62,899 bases of DNA from an uncultured Pseudomonadales bacterium (GCA_947494095.1 CANLTI010000027.1:1-62899), one strand, 5' to 3'; positions 28,083 to 38,088 are shown, counted from the stretch's first letter. Made by a program: numbers and translations. The notes: generated by a model not told the origin, from the sequence alone.

Positions 28083-29510
28083 CTATTTAGGCCTTAAGGC
28101 AAAGACAATAGGTACGGTAAATACAAAACTATCACCAGCGATTATCTCAGGTATTGCTGGGTAAGGGCTGGCTTTTTTGATGGCCTTTTGCGCCGCTTTA
28201 TCTAGTGATTTTACCCCGCTAGTGTCAGTGATTTTTTGATTAATAACTTTGCCTTTGCGATTAATGACAATAGCCATTCTTACGGTGCCTTGCTCGCTTT
28301 TACGTAAAGCAGATTTAGGGTATTTAGTGGTTTTTCTTGTCCATTGGGTGAGTTTAGAAATATAAAGTTGTCGAGATAATAAATTGGCAGCCGTATAAGA
28401 GAAATCATCATCATCTTCGTCATCAAAAATATCATTGCCAATAATTTGATTTGAATCATCAGTGGCAATATCAGTATCTTCTGTATTAAAATCAGTGAGC
28501 TCTTCATCGTACGCTTCACTATCAAGTGCGTCACTATCAAGAGTTTCATCCTGAAGCTGTTCAGTGACCACCTGATCACTCACAGGTAATTCATTCGTTT
28601 GAGTGTCGTTTTGTTCTATTGTACCAAGTACAGCACCTGTAATTGCTGCAGTGTTTGTTATTATCGCAGAGGTCGGTAGTGTAGTTTTAGGTGCTGTAGT
28701 TATTGATGCTGCGGTCACCGATGTTGTAGTTGTACTGACTTTTACTGCGGGTGGTTTATTGTCAGCATTAGATTGATTATTTTCTTTAGATGCCAAAACT
28801 TCGGTTAATTTTTGAACGCGTTCATTCGTTGTACGTACACTGTTAAAGCGGGCTAATGTTACAGGCTCGATACTGCCAGCTTGCAATAACGCCTCTTTAA
28901 AATTGGAAGACAAAGGCACAGGACCAATCCACGAGCGCAATAGTAAATCAAAAAATCTTGTATCCTTAATTATGCCAAGAGTTACACCATTAATACTAAT
29001 AATGACGCCTCGCCTAAATGTACGCTCAATGGTTAGCGTATCATCTTTAATTAACTTAATTTTTAGCATGTTACTAAAGTCAGCTAAATTTTGGGCATGC
29101 TTTGTGAGGTCATTATTGCCGGCGTTGATGGCGACACCCTCAATCCACTGTCGTTGAAATTTCCTCGAGAGCAAGCGTCTTGCCAGTACTTTTATTTCCA
29201 TGCGCTTACGCTGATTCGATAGTAGGATTTGTTTTGAGTCTTTACTTAAGTCCTCAACATAAAGGCCTGCAATAAATTGATCTTTACCTAACTCGCTGTG
29301 TAGGGCTGCGCCGTTAAGGTTTAAAGCTGCGCTAGCGACACTGGCAAACAGCGTACCAATAAGCAGGCAACAGGTAAGCCATGCAATACTTGCCGAGCGC
29401 CTACAGTAGCCGCTTAGGTGTATACCCAGGCATAAGTTTGTATAATATTTACCCAGAACAAAGTCAAAAATACGTGTAAATCGTTGAGGGATTAACTTGA
29501 GGGTCTGCAT
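28083..29510 (-). CDS. Chalcone isomerase-like/TonB C-terminal fusion protein (475 aa)
   Basis: An unusual two-domain envelope protein. After a long basic leader and a hydrophobic signal or anchor (SIAWLTCCLLIGTLFASVASA) comes a chalcone-isomerase-like domain of about 170 residues (LNGAALHSELGKDQFIAGLY, RRLLSRKFQRQWIEGVAIN, LLLRSWIGPVPLS). Then a low-complexity acidic and Thr/Ala-rich linker (about 240-380) leads to a TonB-type C-terminal domain (KYPKSALRKSEQGTVRMAIV, DTSGVKSLDKAAQKAIKKA, PYPAIPE). TonB C-termini contact outer-membrane receptors; the first domain in bacteria is of unknown, probably non-flavonoid, function. No exbB is adjacent. The long stretch before the signal may mean a later start. 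Confidence 0.8.
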   Translation of the reverse strand: MQTLKLIPQRFTRIFDFVLGKYYTNLCLGIHLSGYCRRSASIAWLTCCLLIGTLFASVASAALNLNGAALHSELGKDQFIAGLYVEDLSKDSKQILLSNQRKRMEIKVLARRLLSRKFQRQWIEGVAINAGNNDLTKHAQNLADFSNMLKIKLIKDDTLTIERTFRRGVIISINGVTLGIIKDTRFFDLLLRSWIGPVPLSSNFKEALLQAGSIEPVTLARFNSVRTTNERVQKLTEVLASKENNQSNADNKPPAVKVSTTTTSVTAASITTAPKTTLPTSAIITNTAAITGAVLGTIEQNDTQTNELPVSDQVVTEQLQDETLDSDALDSEAYDEELTDFNTEDTDIATDDSNQIIGNDIFDDEDDDDFSYTAANLLSRQLYISKLTQWTRKTTKYPKSALRKSEQGTVRMAIVINRKGKVINQKITDTSGVKSLDKAAQKAIKKASPYPAIPEIIAGDSFVFTVPIVFALRPK

Positions 29511-29894
29511 GGTTATCTCATTATTGTTTTTTATTATGACTGTATAGGATACTTATTGTTCAGTGTGCTTAATAAGCTATGTCACAGTAATGCCATAAAG
29601 TCTAGCGCTTCGCAAGCTATCTAAACGTTAGATGCCATAATGCATTTTTTTTGTGATGAATGTAGCATAATTTTTATTTTTACTTCAAAAAAATATAAGC
29701 TATCGCTCGCTTTTCATGGTTGGCCTATACCTGTTTTGGGTTTGCATCTGTACTGTTGTTATTTTTGACTATGCTTAAATTAAGTTTTTTAATCTATTTT
29801 TTTGAAATACGGGTATTGGCATCAATCAATAAGCGCCAATAAAATGAAATAAGCGCCTAAAGATTATAAAGAGACGCTTCACAGAGAGCAATCT
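29511..29894. other. AT-rich divergent promoter region
   Basis: About 380 bp between the divergent TonB-fusion and PilZ genes. It is AT-rich with a repeated AATAAGCGCC (29828-29860). No ORF, hairpin or clear operator is recognised. Confidence 0.35.
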
Positions 29895-30551
29895 ATGACC
29901 GATGAGGCCATTACTTTTGACGACCTAGCGTTAAATTTTGGTCAACAGTTGATGTTGCACCCTAATCCTGCCGATAAGACGATCGTTTTTACTTGTGTTT
30001 TGGCTGGCTACTTAATTGGCGAGAGTTTAATGGTTACGGTTGAGCCTAACGGTGTGTTCCCTCGTTTAGAGGAGGGGCAGCGTGTTGCTGTTCGCGTGTT
30101 TTTAGATAGTGGCGTTGCGTTATTTATGACAACGGTATTATTTATTGGCGAGGTGCCAACACTATTGATTTACCTCGACTTGCCTGCACAGGTTAAATTC
30201 AAGCGTTTACGGGCCGCTAAGCGGGTGGTGGTTGCGCAACCCATTTTAATTAATAATATAGATAACACGGCGTTTATGGGGGTTGCAGGTAAATTAATGG
30301 ATGTGAGTACCGGAGGCGGGCGGGTGCAGATGTTTGATCAACTCGGTGATATCGGAGACGCCGTTGAGCTAAAAGGGAAGTTTCAAATTCATGGTATTAC
30401 GCGCTTATTAACGGTAAGAGCATGTATACGTAAAAAGGAAGATGACGATTACGGTATTCAGTTTGTAGAAGATGACGAAGATAAATTGATTATTTTAATG
30501 GGGTTTATTTTCAATGCCATGCTCACAGGAGAGGTTGATGCGATACGTTAA
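29895..30551 (+). CDS. PilZ-domain c-di-GMP-binding protein (YcgR-like), 218 aa
   Basis: Two-domain layout: an N-terminal YcgR-type domain (about 1-100) and a C-terminal PilZ domain starting near FKRLRAAKRV, which supplies the basic c-di-GMP contact, followed by DVSTGGGRV, the (D/N)xSxxG motif. Such proteins sense c-di-GMP and act on flagellar motors, pili or other targets. GAGAG before the ATG serves as ribosome binding site. The next gene overlaps it by 14 bp. It is a plausible effector for the c-di-GMP enzyme at 21387-23462, though not in its operon. Confidence 0.82.
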   Translation: MTDEAITFDDLALNFGQQLMLHPNPADKTIVFTCVLAGYLIGESLMVTVEPNGVFPRLEEGQRVAVRVFLDSGVALFMTTVLFIGEVPTLLIYLDLPAQVKFKRLRAAKRVVVAQPILINNIDNTAFMGVAGKLMDVSTGGGRVQMFDQLGDIGDAVELKGKFQIHGITRLLTVRACIRKKEDDDYGIQFVEDDEDKLIILMGFIFNAMLTGEVDAIR

Positions 30552-31263
30552 AGTCGCTAGGTTTATGGCATTATTCCGTATTTGGCCACAGGTAAGGGCT
30601 GGCTATGGGTGTGTAACGTGGATTTTTGCGGTATATGTTGGTTTGACGCCGACTGGCTTGAGTGTTTTTGCCGAGCCCATGAAAACACAAGAGGCGGAAG
30701 CTATTTCTAGTGCTCAGGCTGCAATAAGCGCGAGCAATGCTGAACCCTCTCAAGCACAGCAGCAAGGCATTAGTCAGCAGCGCACGAAGGTCCCGCTAGA
30801 CGAAAATAAGCTTTGGTTGCCTTTAAAATATCAAAAGCATCACCTGCCGTTACTGCGCGCCGCCACGGTCGCGCTGGCGCAACCGCGCTGCTATGAAGTT
30901 AAGCGTGGTAGTTTGGATTTGCGTCAAAGTGAGCCTAAGCATGCTATTTACCGGTTTTTATGTAAGCAAGCCTCGGGTAAAACGTATACCGAAGTCATTG
31001 ACGGAGTGACTTTTGAATCTTTAGTCCCTAGGCCGTCATCAGAAATAGCCTGTTATGAGCTGTTAATGGCGCAAGTTAAAATGATGAAGCAGCTGCATTG
31101 GCTCAATGATACAGCCCTGACGGCAGCCGATGGCGAGCCCGAGCGCTATGAATGGCACTTTGACTCAGTGTCTGTTGAGGGGCAGCCTCTAAAGTACACA
31201 GCACTGTGCCAGTTAAATAATGAGGCGATAGCAGAGCTTAAAATAATGCCTCGACGGGAGTAG
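30538..31263 (+). CDS. Exported protein of unknown function (241 aa)
   Basis: ATG 30538 is chosen because GGAGAGG (30528-30534) sits just before it; it overlaps the PilZ gene by 14 bp, so the two are co-translated. A basic start and hydrophobic stretch (VTWIFAVYVGLTPTGLSVFA) form a signal peptide or anchor. The mature part has a Gln/Ser/Ala-rich linker and a C-terminal domain with four cysteines spread out (CYEVKRGSLD, FLCKQASG, ACYELLMAQ, ALCQLN), probably disulphide-linked. I recognise no family. Co-translation suggests an envelope partner of the PilZ protein. Confidence 0.6.
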   Translation: MRYVKVARFMALFRIWPQVRAGYGCVTWIFAVYVGLTPTGLSVFAEPMKTQEAEAISSAQAAISASNAEPSQAQQQGISQQRTKVPLDENKLWLPLKYQKHHLPLLRAATVALAQPRCYEVKRGSLDLRQSEPKHAIYRFLCKQASGKTYTEVIDGVTFESLVPRPSSEIACYELLMAQVKMMKQLHWLNDTALTAADGEPERYEWHFDSVSVEGQPLKYTALCQLNNEAIAELKIMPRRE

Positions 31264-31278
31264 TTTTACCCACTAAAA

Positions 31279-31298
31279 TACTGTTTATCGATACAGTT
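31279..31298 (+). promoter_or_regulatory. LexA-binding site (SOS box) of dinB
   Basis: TACTGTTTATCGATACAGTT contains the full CTGT-N8-ACAG consensus (31281-31296). It lies 13 bp before the dinB start codon, where LexA would block transcription. Confidence 0.88.
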
Positions 31299-31310
31299 TC
31301 TGGGCGGTTA

Positions 31311-32369
31311 ATGCGTAAAATTATTCATATTGATGCAGATTGTTTCTTTGCCGCATTAGAGATGCGCGATAATACGGCGTTAACACATGCTCCTATTGCT
31401 GTTGGCGGAAGTGCCCGCCGGCGAGGCGTGGTTGCTACCTGTAATTACCCTGCGCGCCGCTTTGGTGTGCATAGCGCCATGGCAACCGCTTATGCCTTGC
31501 GTTTGTGCCCTCACTTGCACTTATTGCCCCCGCGTTTTGAGGTGTATCGCCAAGCTTCGCAATCGATGCGCGCGGTTTTTGCGGGCTATACCGACCTTAT
31601 TGAGCCGCTTTCTTTGGATGAGGCTTTTTTAGATGTGAGCCAAGCGGGCGCTTGTGCCGGTAGCGCAACCTTAATAGCACAAGAAATTCGCGCGCGTATT
31701 GCCCGTGAGGTGGGTATTACTGTCTCTGCGGGCGTGGCAAATAACAAATTTTTAGCCAAAATCGCGAGCGATTGGCAAAAGCCTGACGGCATAACAGTGA
31801 TTACGCCAGAGCAAAACGATGCCTTTGCTTATGCATTACCAGTCAAAAAACTCAATGGCGTAGGCAAGGTAACTGCACATAAGTTAGAGCAAATGGGGCT
31901 GCATACCTGTGCTGACTTACGAGCGGCGGGTAAAGCCCTGTTGGTCGATCGCTTTGGTCGTTTTGGTGAGCTTTTGTATGAGCGCTCGTACGGTATTGAT
32001 GAGCGCGCAGTGCAAAACACCCGTACGCGAAAGTCTATTAGTGTAGAGCATACCTACGCTGAAGACTTTAATGCACAAGGTTGTGCTCAACATATAGAGC
32101 CCTTATTGTATGCCCTCAAAGAGCGTATACACAAGCACGAGGCGGCAACAGCTGTGCATAAGTTGTTTGTAAAGGTGAAGTTTGCTGATTTTACTGTAAC
32201 GACCCTTGAGCGAAGTGCTCATGGCGTCAGCTTTGAAGCTTTTGGCTTACTGCTAGAGCAGGCGGTGACGCGCTCGGCGCAAAAAATCAGATTACTCGGC
32301 TTTGGTGTCAGGTTGACGCAGGGCGATGCGCACGACCAGCGCTCAGAGCAATTGACGCTATTTGGTTAA
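31311..32369 (+). CDS. dinB: DNA polymerase IV (DinB), 352 aa
   Basis: Error-prone Y-family translesion polymerase. It has the conserved start MRKIIHIDADCFFAALEMRD with the first catalytic aspartates, SLDEAFLDVS with the second acidic pair, VSAGVANNKFLAKIASDWQKP, and a C-terminal little-finger domain. Length equals that of the E. coli enzyme. A consensus LexA box just upstream shows it belongs to the SOS regulon. Transcribed alone. Confidence 0.95.
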   Translation: MRKIIHIDADCFFAALEMRDNTALTHAPIAVGGSARRRGVVATCNYPARRFGVHSAMATAYALRLCPHLHLLPPRFEVYRQASQSMRAVFAGYTDLIEPLSLDEAFLDVSQAGACAGSATLIAQEIRARIAREVGITVSAGVANNKFLAKIASDWQKPDGITVITPEQNDAFAYALPVKKLNGVGKVTAHKLEQMGLHTCADLRAAGKALLVDRFGRFGELLYERSYGIDERAVQNTRTRKSISVEHTYAEDFNAQGCAQHIEPLLYALKERIHKHEAATAVHKLFVKVKFADFTVTTLERSAHGVSFEAFGLLLEQAVTRSAQKIRLLGFGVRLTQGDAHDQRSEQLTLFG

Positions 32370-32603
32370 GTTTTTTTGCCTTTAGAAAATCATCCACAAG
32401 CGCAAAAACTTCATGTAGAATGGGTTGTTCGAGGGGGACTGTAGGCTTAATGCGCTATTATCCCAATACGCAGGCTTAGTGAGGTTGCTCTGTATGAGTG
32501 AACCAAGTTAAGTCACAAAACATTTAGCGAGATTAAAGTAGTCAGATAAAAAAGCGAGAGATCCCTGATCATCCCGCATCTAGGCTTCTGTGGAGACGGT
32601 ATT

Positions 32604-33038
32604 GTGAGTCGTAGAAAGCGTAATCGCCAGGAAGATGCCGATAAGGCAGAAATCGATTTAACCCCCATGCTGGACGTTGTGTTCATCATGCTTATCTTCT
32701 TTATCGTAACGGCTTCGTTCGTTAAAGAGCAAACTATCAATGTTAACGTGCCTGATCCTAATCAAGCCGAGCAACCACCAAACCCTGACTCGCCAGAGAG
32801 CATTTTGATTGTGGTAAGCGCCCAAAACGATATTACTATTGATGGCCGTCGTGTTGATTTGCGCGCTGTTCGTTCATTAGTTGCACAAAAGAAAGCCGAA
32901 AGCCCTGAGTCGAGTGTTGTCGTTCGTGCACATGAAGACTCAAGCGCTGAAACCTATGTAGGTATTGCCGATGCAGCGTATGCCGCTAATGTCGGTGGTG
33001 TGTCTTTGGTGCCTTACAACGACAAGAAAAAGCGCTAA
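32604..33038 (+). CDS. ExbD/TolR-family biopolymer transport protein (144 aa), orphan
   Basis: Single N-terminal transmembrane helix with the family motif LTPMLDVVFIMLIFFIVTA, including the membrane aspartate that carries protons; the rest is periplasmic. Start GTG 32604 follows GGAGA at good spacing. Normally ExbD works with ExbB (and TonB) or TolQ, but no such partner is adjacent here. It may serve the TonB-fusion protein encoded 3 kb upstream or a system elsewhere. A terminator follows. Confidence 0.82.
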   Translation: MSRRKRNRQEDADKAEIDLTPMLDVVFIMLIFFIVTASFVKEQTINVNVPDPNQAEQPPNPDSPESILIVVSAQNDITIDGRRVDLRAVRSLVAQKKAESPESSVVVRAHEDSSAETYVGIADAAYAANVGGVSLVPYNDKKKR

Positions 33039-33052
33039 AGCCAATCGCTTTA

Positions 33053-33094
33053 CGCAAAAAAGCGTCATGCCTTGGGTGTGGCGCTTTTTTTTGC
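33053..33094 (+). terminator. Rho-independent terminator after the ExbD gene
   Basis: AAAAAAGCGTCA pairs with TGGCGCTTTTTT (with one G-U) around an 11-base loop, ending in eight T residues. Confidence 0.8.
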
Positions 33095-33120
33095 CTTAAA
33101 TTTAAGGGCTTAGACACAAC

Positions 33121-33201
33121 AGTGTGCGGCATAAGGAGCGTAGCCTGGGCATGTAACGTTTTGAGCAACGCAGCTGAGTGAGTAACCCCTATTATTAGAC
33201 C
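33121..33201 (+). repeat. Second interspersed repeat family, copy 3 (decayed)
   Basis: Shares GGGCATGTAACG-TTTGAGCAACGC (33147-33171) and CCCCTATTATTAGAC with the copies at 11601 and 26201, but the outer arms are lost. It lies in the 480-bp spacer before alaS, which holds no other recognisable feature. Confidence 0.55.
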
Positions 33202-33573
33202 CGAATACCTCGCCTCTTATATGAGGCTCATATTTTACAAGCGTATTAAAATCGTGGGCGACAGTATTTGAGTGGCTACTTAAGCGCTACAGGTACTCGC
33301 CCAGAGTGAGTATCTGCCTAGGCAGGTAAAATAAGTGAACAAGTGGGTTAATAAATGCAGTCGATCAATTAAGCCGCTTGCTTGATGAGTGCCAAATGAC
33401 ACGCAAGGCCTTATACTAAGTCTTTTTTGCCTAAGAGCTGCTTGCTGCTTGTTGATATTGTTATTAATCGCTAGGCCGTCGCTATCGCCAGTGTTAAGCC
33501 ATCAATAGCGAGTCAACGCTTAGCTTTCAGCTAAAGGTAAGTTCACCGCTAATGATTTTACGAGACTTAATTC

Positions 33574-36165
33574 ATGCAGAGTTCTGATATTCGCAAGGCG
33601 TTCTTAGACTTTTTCGCCAGTAAAGGCCATCAAATTGTACCCAGTAGTTCTCTGGTCCCCGAAAACGACCCTACATTGCTCTTTACTAATGCAGGAATGA
33701 ACCAATTTAAAGATGTTTTTTTGGGTGCTGAAAAGCGCAATTATAGTCGCGCAACCAGCTCGCAGCGCTGTGTGCGTGCTGGTGGTAAGCATAATGATCT
33801 CGAAAACGTAGGCTATACCGCACGCCACCATACTTTTTTTGAAATGCTGGGCAACTTTAGTTTTGGCGATTATTTTAAGCGCGATGCCATCTTTTTTGCG
33901 TGGGAATTTTTGACCAAAGTGATGAACCTGCCTGCCGAAAAGCTATGGATCACCGTTCATATTAGTGATGACGAAGCGGCCGATATTTGGCAAAAAGAAG
34001 TGGGCGTTAGCCCCGAGCGCTTTTCGCGCTTAGACGAGGATAATTTTTGGCAAATGGGCGATACCGGCCCTTGTGGCCCTAGCTCCGAAATTTTTTATGA
34101 TCACGGTGCCGATGTGCCCGGCGGCCCGCCGGGCAGCGAAAATGACGATTTAGATCGCTATATAGAAATCTGGAACTTGGTGTTTATGCAATATGAGCGT
34201 CAAGCCAGTGGCGAGTTAATGCCTTTGCCTAAGCCTTCAGTGGATACCGGCATGGGGCTTGAGCGTATTTCGGCCATTATGCAAGGCGTGCATACCAACT
34301 ACGAAATTGATTTATTCCAAGCGCTTATCAAGGCGGCCGCAAAGGCGTGTGCAGTAGAGGACTTACAGCATAAGTCATTACGTGTTATTGCCGACCATAT
34401 TCGCTCGTGTGCCTTTTTAGTGTCTGATGGTGTGATTCCCTCTAATGAGGGGCGAGGTTATGTGTTGCGTCGTATTGTCCGTCGCGCCATTCGCCACGGA
34501 CATAAATTAGGGCAAAAAGGATTGTTTTTTGCCGATTTAGTACCTGCATTAGTCGAGCAAATGGGGCTGGCCTACCCCGAGCTTAAGCAAAAGCAAGCGC
34601 AAATCGAAAAGGTCTTGCGCACCGAAGAGGAGCAGTTCTCTAAAACGCTTGATAAGGGGATGAAAATCCTTGAAGAGCAGTTGGCAAAACTGGACGGTAG
34701 CGTTATTCCTGGAGACTTAGTGTTTAAGCTCCACGATACTTTTGGTTTTCCTGTTGATTTAACCAATGATATCGCTCGCGAGCGTGACCTAACGATTGAT
34801 ATCACAGCCTACGAAACGTTAATGGCGGCTCAGCGCGCAGGTGCAGGTGGCAACCAGTTTCAGTTAGATTACACCAAAACGCTAACGCTAGAGGGCAAAA
34901 CCGAATTTAAAGGCTATGAAGGCCTCGAAGGGCGCTCGGAGGTTGTGGCGTTGGTTATTGACGGCGAGCAGCAAGAGACAGCGACCGCCGGGCAAACGCT
35001 CAGCGTGGTGCTTGAGGCCACTCCGTTTTATGCCAATTCGGGTGGGCAGGTGGGCGATACAGGTTATTTACAGATTGGCGATGCGCGTTTTGAGGTGCAT
35101 GACTGCCGTAAAGCGGGCGATCACTTTTTACATATTGGCGTATTGCAAGCGGGCGTGATTAAAGTGGGTGACCAAGCCGTTGCTCAGGTTGATGCCCGAG
35201 TGCGTGCAGCCACGGCGCTCAACCATTCGGCGACACATTTGGCGCATGCCGCTTTACGTAAAGTGTTGGGCGAGCATGTGAGTCAAAAAGGCTCATTGGT
35301 TGATAGCCAGCGTTTACGCTTTGACTTTGCGCACTTTGAGGCAATGACCGCCGAGCAAATAGCGGAAGTCGAAGTGATGGTCAATGCCCAAATACGCGCC
35401 AATACCGAAGTGCAAACCGACTTGTGCACCATGGATGAGGCTAAAGCAAAAGGTGCTATGGCGTTGTTTGGTGAAAAATACGGCGACAGTGTGCGAGTAT
35501 TAACAATGGGCGCCGATGATTTCTCGATGGAGCTGTGTGGTGGTATTCATGCGCAGCGCACCGGTGATATTGGCTTGTTTAAGATTATCAGCGAGGCAGG
35601 TACCGCTGCAGGCGTGCGCCGCATAGAGGCCGTAACGGGTGAGCAGGCCTTACAGGCGGTCAATAATGCAGCGGCGTTGATGGCCAGTATTGCCAGTCAA
35701 ATGAAAGCTTCGCCCGAGCAATTAGCCGAAAAGCTCGGCGCTTTAATGCAGCAAAATAAAGAGCTGGTTAAAGAAGTGGGTGGTTTAAAAGCCAAGCTAG
35801 CAGGCTTTGCCGCCGCCGAGTGGGTGGCTGAAGCCGTAGAGGTTAACGGTATTAAGGTGTTGGCCAAGCGCGTTGAAGGTTTAGATGCCAATGCTCAATT
35901 GGATGCGGTTGATCAACTCAAAAACAAACTAGGTGCGGCCGTTGTTTTGTTGGTGAACGTTGATGGCGATAAAGCCAGTGTTATTGCTGGGGTGACTAAA
36001 GCTGAGTCTAAAAAATACAAAGCGGGCGATTTAATGCGTGAATTTGCGCAAAAAACAGGCGGTAAAGGCGGTGGCCGGCCTGATATGGCACGCGGAGCTT
36101 GCCCAGTCAGTGCCGAGCTGGACGAGGCATTGGCTCAGGTGGCCGATTGGGTAGCGAGTCGGTAG
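33574..36165 (+). CDS. alaS: Alanyl-tRNA synthetase (AlaS), 863 aa
   Basis: Charges tRNA-Ala with alanine. The N-terminal class II catalytic core begins [19 protein letters not shown] and contains [13 protein letters not shown] and TGMGLERI. The editing domain has HSATH (His551, His555) and the zinc pair CGGIH (Cys655, His659; usually CGGTH). The C-Ala domain ends with [13 protein letters not shown]. Length fits the family (about 875). It heads the conserved alaS-lysC-csrA gene order. Confidence 0.97.
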   Translation: MQSSDIRKAFLDFFASKGHQIVPSSSLVPENDPTLLFTNAGMNQFKDVFLGAEKRNYSRATSSQRCVRAGGKHNDLENVGYTARHHTFFEMLGNFSFGDYFKRDAIFFAWEFLTKVMNLPAEKLWITVHISDDEAADIWQKEVGVSPERFSRLDEDNFWQMGDTGPCGPSSEIFYDHGADVPGGPPGSENDDLDRYIEIWNLVFMQYERQASGELMPLPKPSVDTGMGLERISAIMQGVHTNYEIDLFQALIKAAAKACAVEDLQHKSLRVIADHIRSCAFLVSDGVIPSNEGRGYVLRRIVRRAIRHGHKLGQKGLFFADLVPALVEQMGLAYPELKQKQAQIEKVLRTEEEQFSKTLDKGMKILEEQLAKLDGSVIPGDLVFKLHDTFGFPVDLTNDIARERDLTIDITAYETLMAAQRAGAGGNQFQLDYTKTLTLEGKTEFKGYEGLEGRSEVVALVIDGEQQETATAGQTLSVVLEATPFYANSGGQVGDTGYLQIGDARFEVHDCRKAGDHFLHIGVLQAGVIKVGDQAVAQVDARVRAATALNHSATHLAHAALRKVLGEHVSQKGSLVDSQRLRFDFAHFEAMTAEQIAEVEVMVNAQIRANTEVQTDLCTMDEAKAKGAMALFGEKYGDSVRVLTMGADDFSMELCGGIHAQRTGDIGLFKIISEAGTAAGVRRIEAVTGEQALQAVNNAAALMASIASQMKASPEQLAEKLGALMQQNKELVKEVGGLKAKLAGFAAAEWVAEAVEVNGIKVLAKRVEGLDANAQLDAVDQLKNKLGAAVVLLVNVDGDKASVIAGVTKAESKKYKAGDLMREFAQKTGGKGGGRPDMARGACPVSAELDEALAQVADWVASR

Positions 36166-36432
36166 CAAAATACAGTTAAACCATAAATAAAGAATAAGAA
36201 ACCCTTTAATTGTAATTAAATGTTAACAATTGTCGTCAATTAGTGTTTAATTGGCGCGTTTTTTTGCCTGTAAAAAGCGGTGTAGCATTTAAGTCTCTTG
36301 GGATATTTAAGTATTATATTTTTGTGTGTAATGAGCTGTTTACGTTGTGATTTATAAAGGTGTTTTTAACGGGCGCTTTTTTTAGAGGCGTGGCATCAAA
36401 AAGTAATCATTATTGAAAGGTGTGGTAAATCA

Positions 36433-37656
36433 ATGGGCTTAATTGTTCAAAAATACGGCGGTACCTCAGTGGGTACGGTCGAGCGTATTCAGGCGGTGGC
36501 CGACAAAGTTATTGGTTTCCGTAAAGCCGGTCACGATATTGTTGTTGTTGTTTCGGCGATGAGTGGCGAAACCAACCGTTTATTGGGTCTGGCCAATCAC
36601 ATGCAAGAAGTGCCTGATGCTCGTGAGCTCGACGTACTGGTTTCGACCGGTGAGCAAGTCACAATTGCACTACTGTGTATGGCACTTAAAAAGCGCGGTC
36701 AAGATGCGCGCTCTTATACGGGTGCTCAAGTGCGTATATTGACCGATAATGCGCATACGAAGGCGCGTATTAAATCAATTGATGACGCCAATATGCGTGC
36801 CGATTTAAATTTGGGGCGCGTGGTGGTGGTGGCTGGTTTTCAGGGGGTTGATGAAGCTGGCAATATCACAACGCTTGGGCGTGGCGGCTCTGATACCACA
36901 GGTGTTGCTTTGGCTGCCGCACTGAAGGCTGATGAGTGCCAGATCTACACCGATGTAGATGGCGTATATACTACCGATCCTCGTGTAGCCGATAAGGCTC
37001 GTCGATTAGACCGTATTACTTTTGAAGAAATGCTTGAAATGGCCAGCTTAGGCTCCAAAATCTTGCAGATCCGCTCTGTTGAGTTTGCAGGTAAATACCA
37101 AGTACCCTTACGAGTATTGTCGAGCTTTGAAGATGGCCCCGGTACTTTGATAACTATTGATGAGGATCTTTCAGATATGGAACAACCGGTTGTTTCTGGC
37201 ATTGCCTTTAACCGCGACGAAGCTAAGCTCTCTATTCGCGGTGTTCCTGACTCACCAGGGGTCGCCTCTAAGGTGTTAGCGCCTATTGGTGAAGCCAATA
37301 TTGAAGTCGATGTCATTGTTCAAAATATGGCTGCCGACAGCACTAATGATATAACGTTTACGGTTCATCGTAATGATTTGGCCAAAGCACAAGCGGTGCT
37401 CGAGCAGGTGGCTAAAGAGCTTAATGCCCGCGAAGTGGTAGGCGATGCGACTGTGGTAAAAGTGTCGGTTGTTGGTGTGGGGATGCGCTCTCACGCGGGT
37501 GTTGCCTCGACAATGTTTAACGCCTTGGCCGCAGAAAATATTAACATCCAGTTGATTACAACGTCAGAAATTAAAATATCTGTTGTTATCGAGGAGAAGT
37601 ACCTTGAATTAGCTGTTCGTAGTTTGCACTCAGCATTTGGTTTAGATGCGGAGTAA
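36433..37656 (+). CDS. lysC: Aspartate kinase (LysC), 407 aa
   Basis: Phosphorylates aspartate, the first step to lysine, threonine and methionine. The kinase domain starts LIVQKYGGTSVGTVERIQ and contains STGEQVT, GRGGSDTTGVALAAAL and YTDVDGVYTTDPR. Two C-terminal ACT domains bind feedback inhibitors. Monofunctional type, typical of Pseudomonas-like gammaproteobacteria. GAAAGG before the ATG. It lies between alaS and csrA as in pseudomonads. Confidence 0.95.
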   Translation: MGLIVQKYGGTSVGTVERIQAVADKVIGFRKAGHDIVVVVSAMSGETNRLLGLANHMQEVPDARELDVLVSTGEQVTIALLCMALKKRGQDARSYTGAQVRILTDNAHTKARIKSIDDANMRADLNLGRVVVVAGFQGVDEAGNITTLGRGGSDTTGVALAAALKADECQIYTDVDGVYTTDPRVADKARRLDRITFEEMLEMASLGSKILQIRSVEFAGKYQVPLRVLSSFEDGPGTLITIDEDLSDMEQPVVSGIAFNRDEAKLSIRGVPDSPGVASKVLAPIGEANIEVDVIVQNMAADSTNDITFTVHRNDLAKAQAVLEQVAKELNAREVVGDATVVKVSVVGVGMRSHAGVASTMFNALAAENINIQLITTSEIKISVVIEEKYLELAVRSLHSAFGLDAE

Positions 37657-37756
37657 TCTGTGCACTTGCAGTGGCTCGTCTATGCTTATAAAGCGCTATT
37701 AAGGTGGGCGGCTGTAATTCCCTTCGGGGTGGTTGGAATGCGATTTTAAATAATAA

Positions 37757-37784
37757 TTGATCAAAAAATGATCTAACCTATACT
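37757..37784 (+). promoter_or_regulatory. Likely csrA promoter
   Basis: TTGATC (37757-37762), 16 bp, TATACT (37779-37784): close to sigma-70 elements. It predicts a leader of about 85 nt before csrA. Confidence 0.5.
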
Positions 37785-37849
37785 AAAAACATAATGGATC
37801 GCAAGTAATGCCACGTTAGCTACCAAGCCGTAAATGCTAGCAATCTCTC

Positions 37850-37870
37850 ACAGGATGAACAAAAGGAGAA
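37850..37870 (+). promoter_or_regulatory. Probable CsrA autoregulation sites in the csrA leader
   Basis: ACAGGATG (37850-37857) matches the CsrA RNA consensus core, and a second GGA lies in the Shine-Dalgarno AAAGGAG just before the csrA ATG. E. coli CsrA represses its own translation through similarly placed sites. Confidence 0.55.
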
Positions 37871-37875
37871 ACAAC

Positions 37876-38088
37876 ATGTTAATTTTAACCCGTCGAATCG
37901 GTGAAACACTTATGGTAGGTGACGATGTTACCGTAACTGTATTAGGTGTAAAAGGTAATCAAGTGCGTATTGGTGTGAATGCGCCCAAAGAAATTGCCGT
38001 GCATCGAGAAGAAATCTATCAGCGTATTCAGCGCGAAAAAGCGATGCAAGCTCAACCGATTGAGCCCATTGAGCCTGGTAATAGCTAA
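37876..38088 (+). CDS. csrA: Carbon storage regulator CsrA/RsmA, 70 aa
   Basis: RNA-binding global regulator that binds GGA motifs in hairpin loops and changes translation or stability of mRNAs. ATG 37876 is chosen because proteins of this family begin [16 protein letters not shown] and AAAGGAG is ideally placed; the frame is open 42 bp further up. The core [34 protein letters not shown] is fully conserved, including the key Arg near residue 44. The C-terminal tail is a little longer than the usual 61-65. Downstream hairpins at 38118-38148 and 38163-38198 close the unit. Confidence 0.96.
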   Translation: MLILTRRIGETLMVGDDVTVTVLGVKGNQVRIGVNAPKEIAVHREEIYQRIQREKAMQAQPIEPIEPGNS

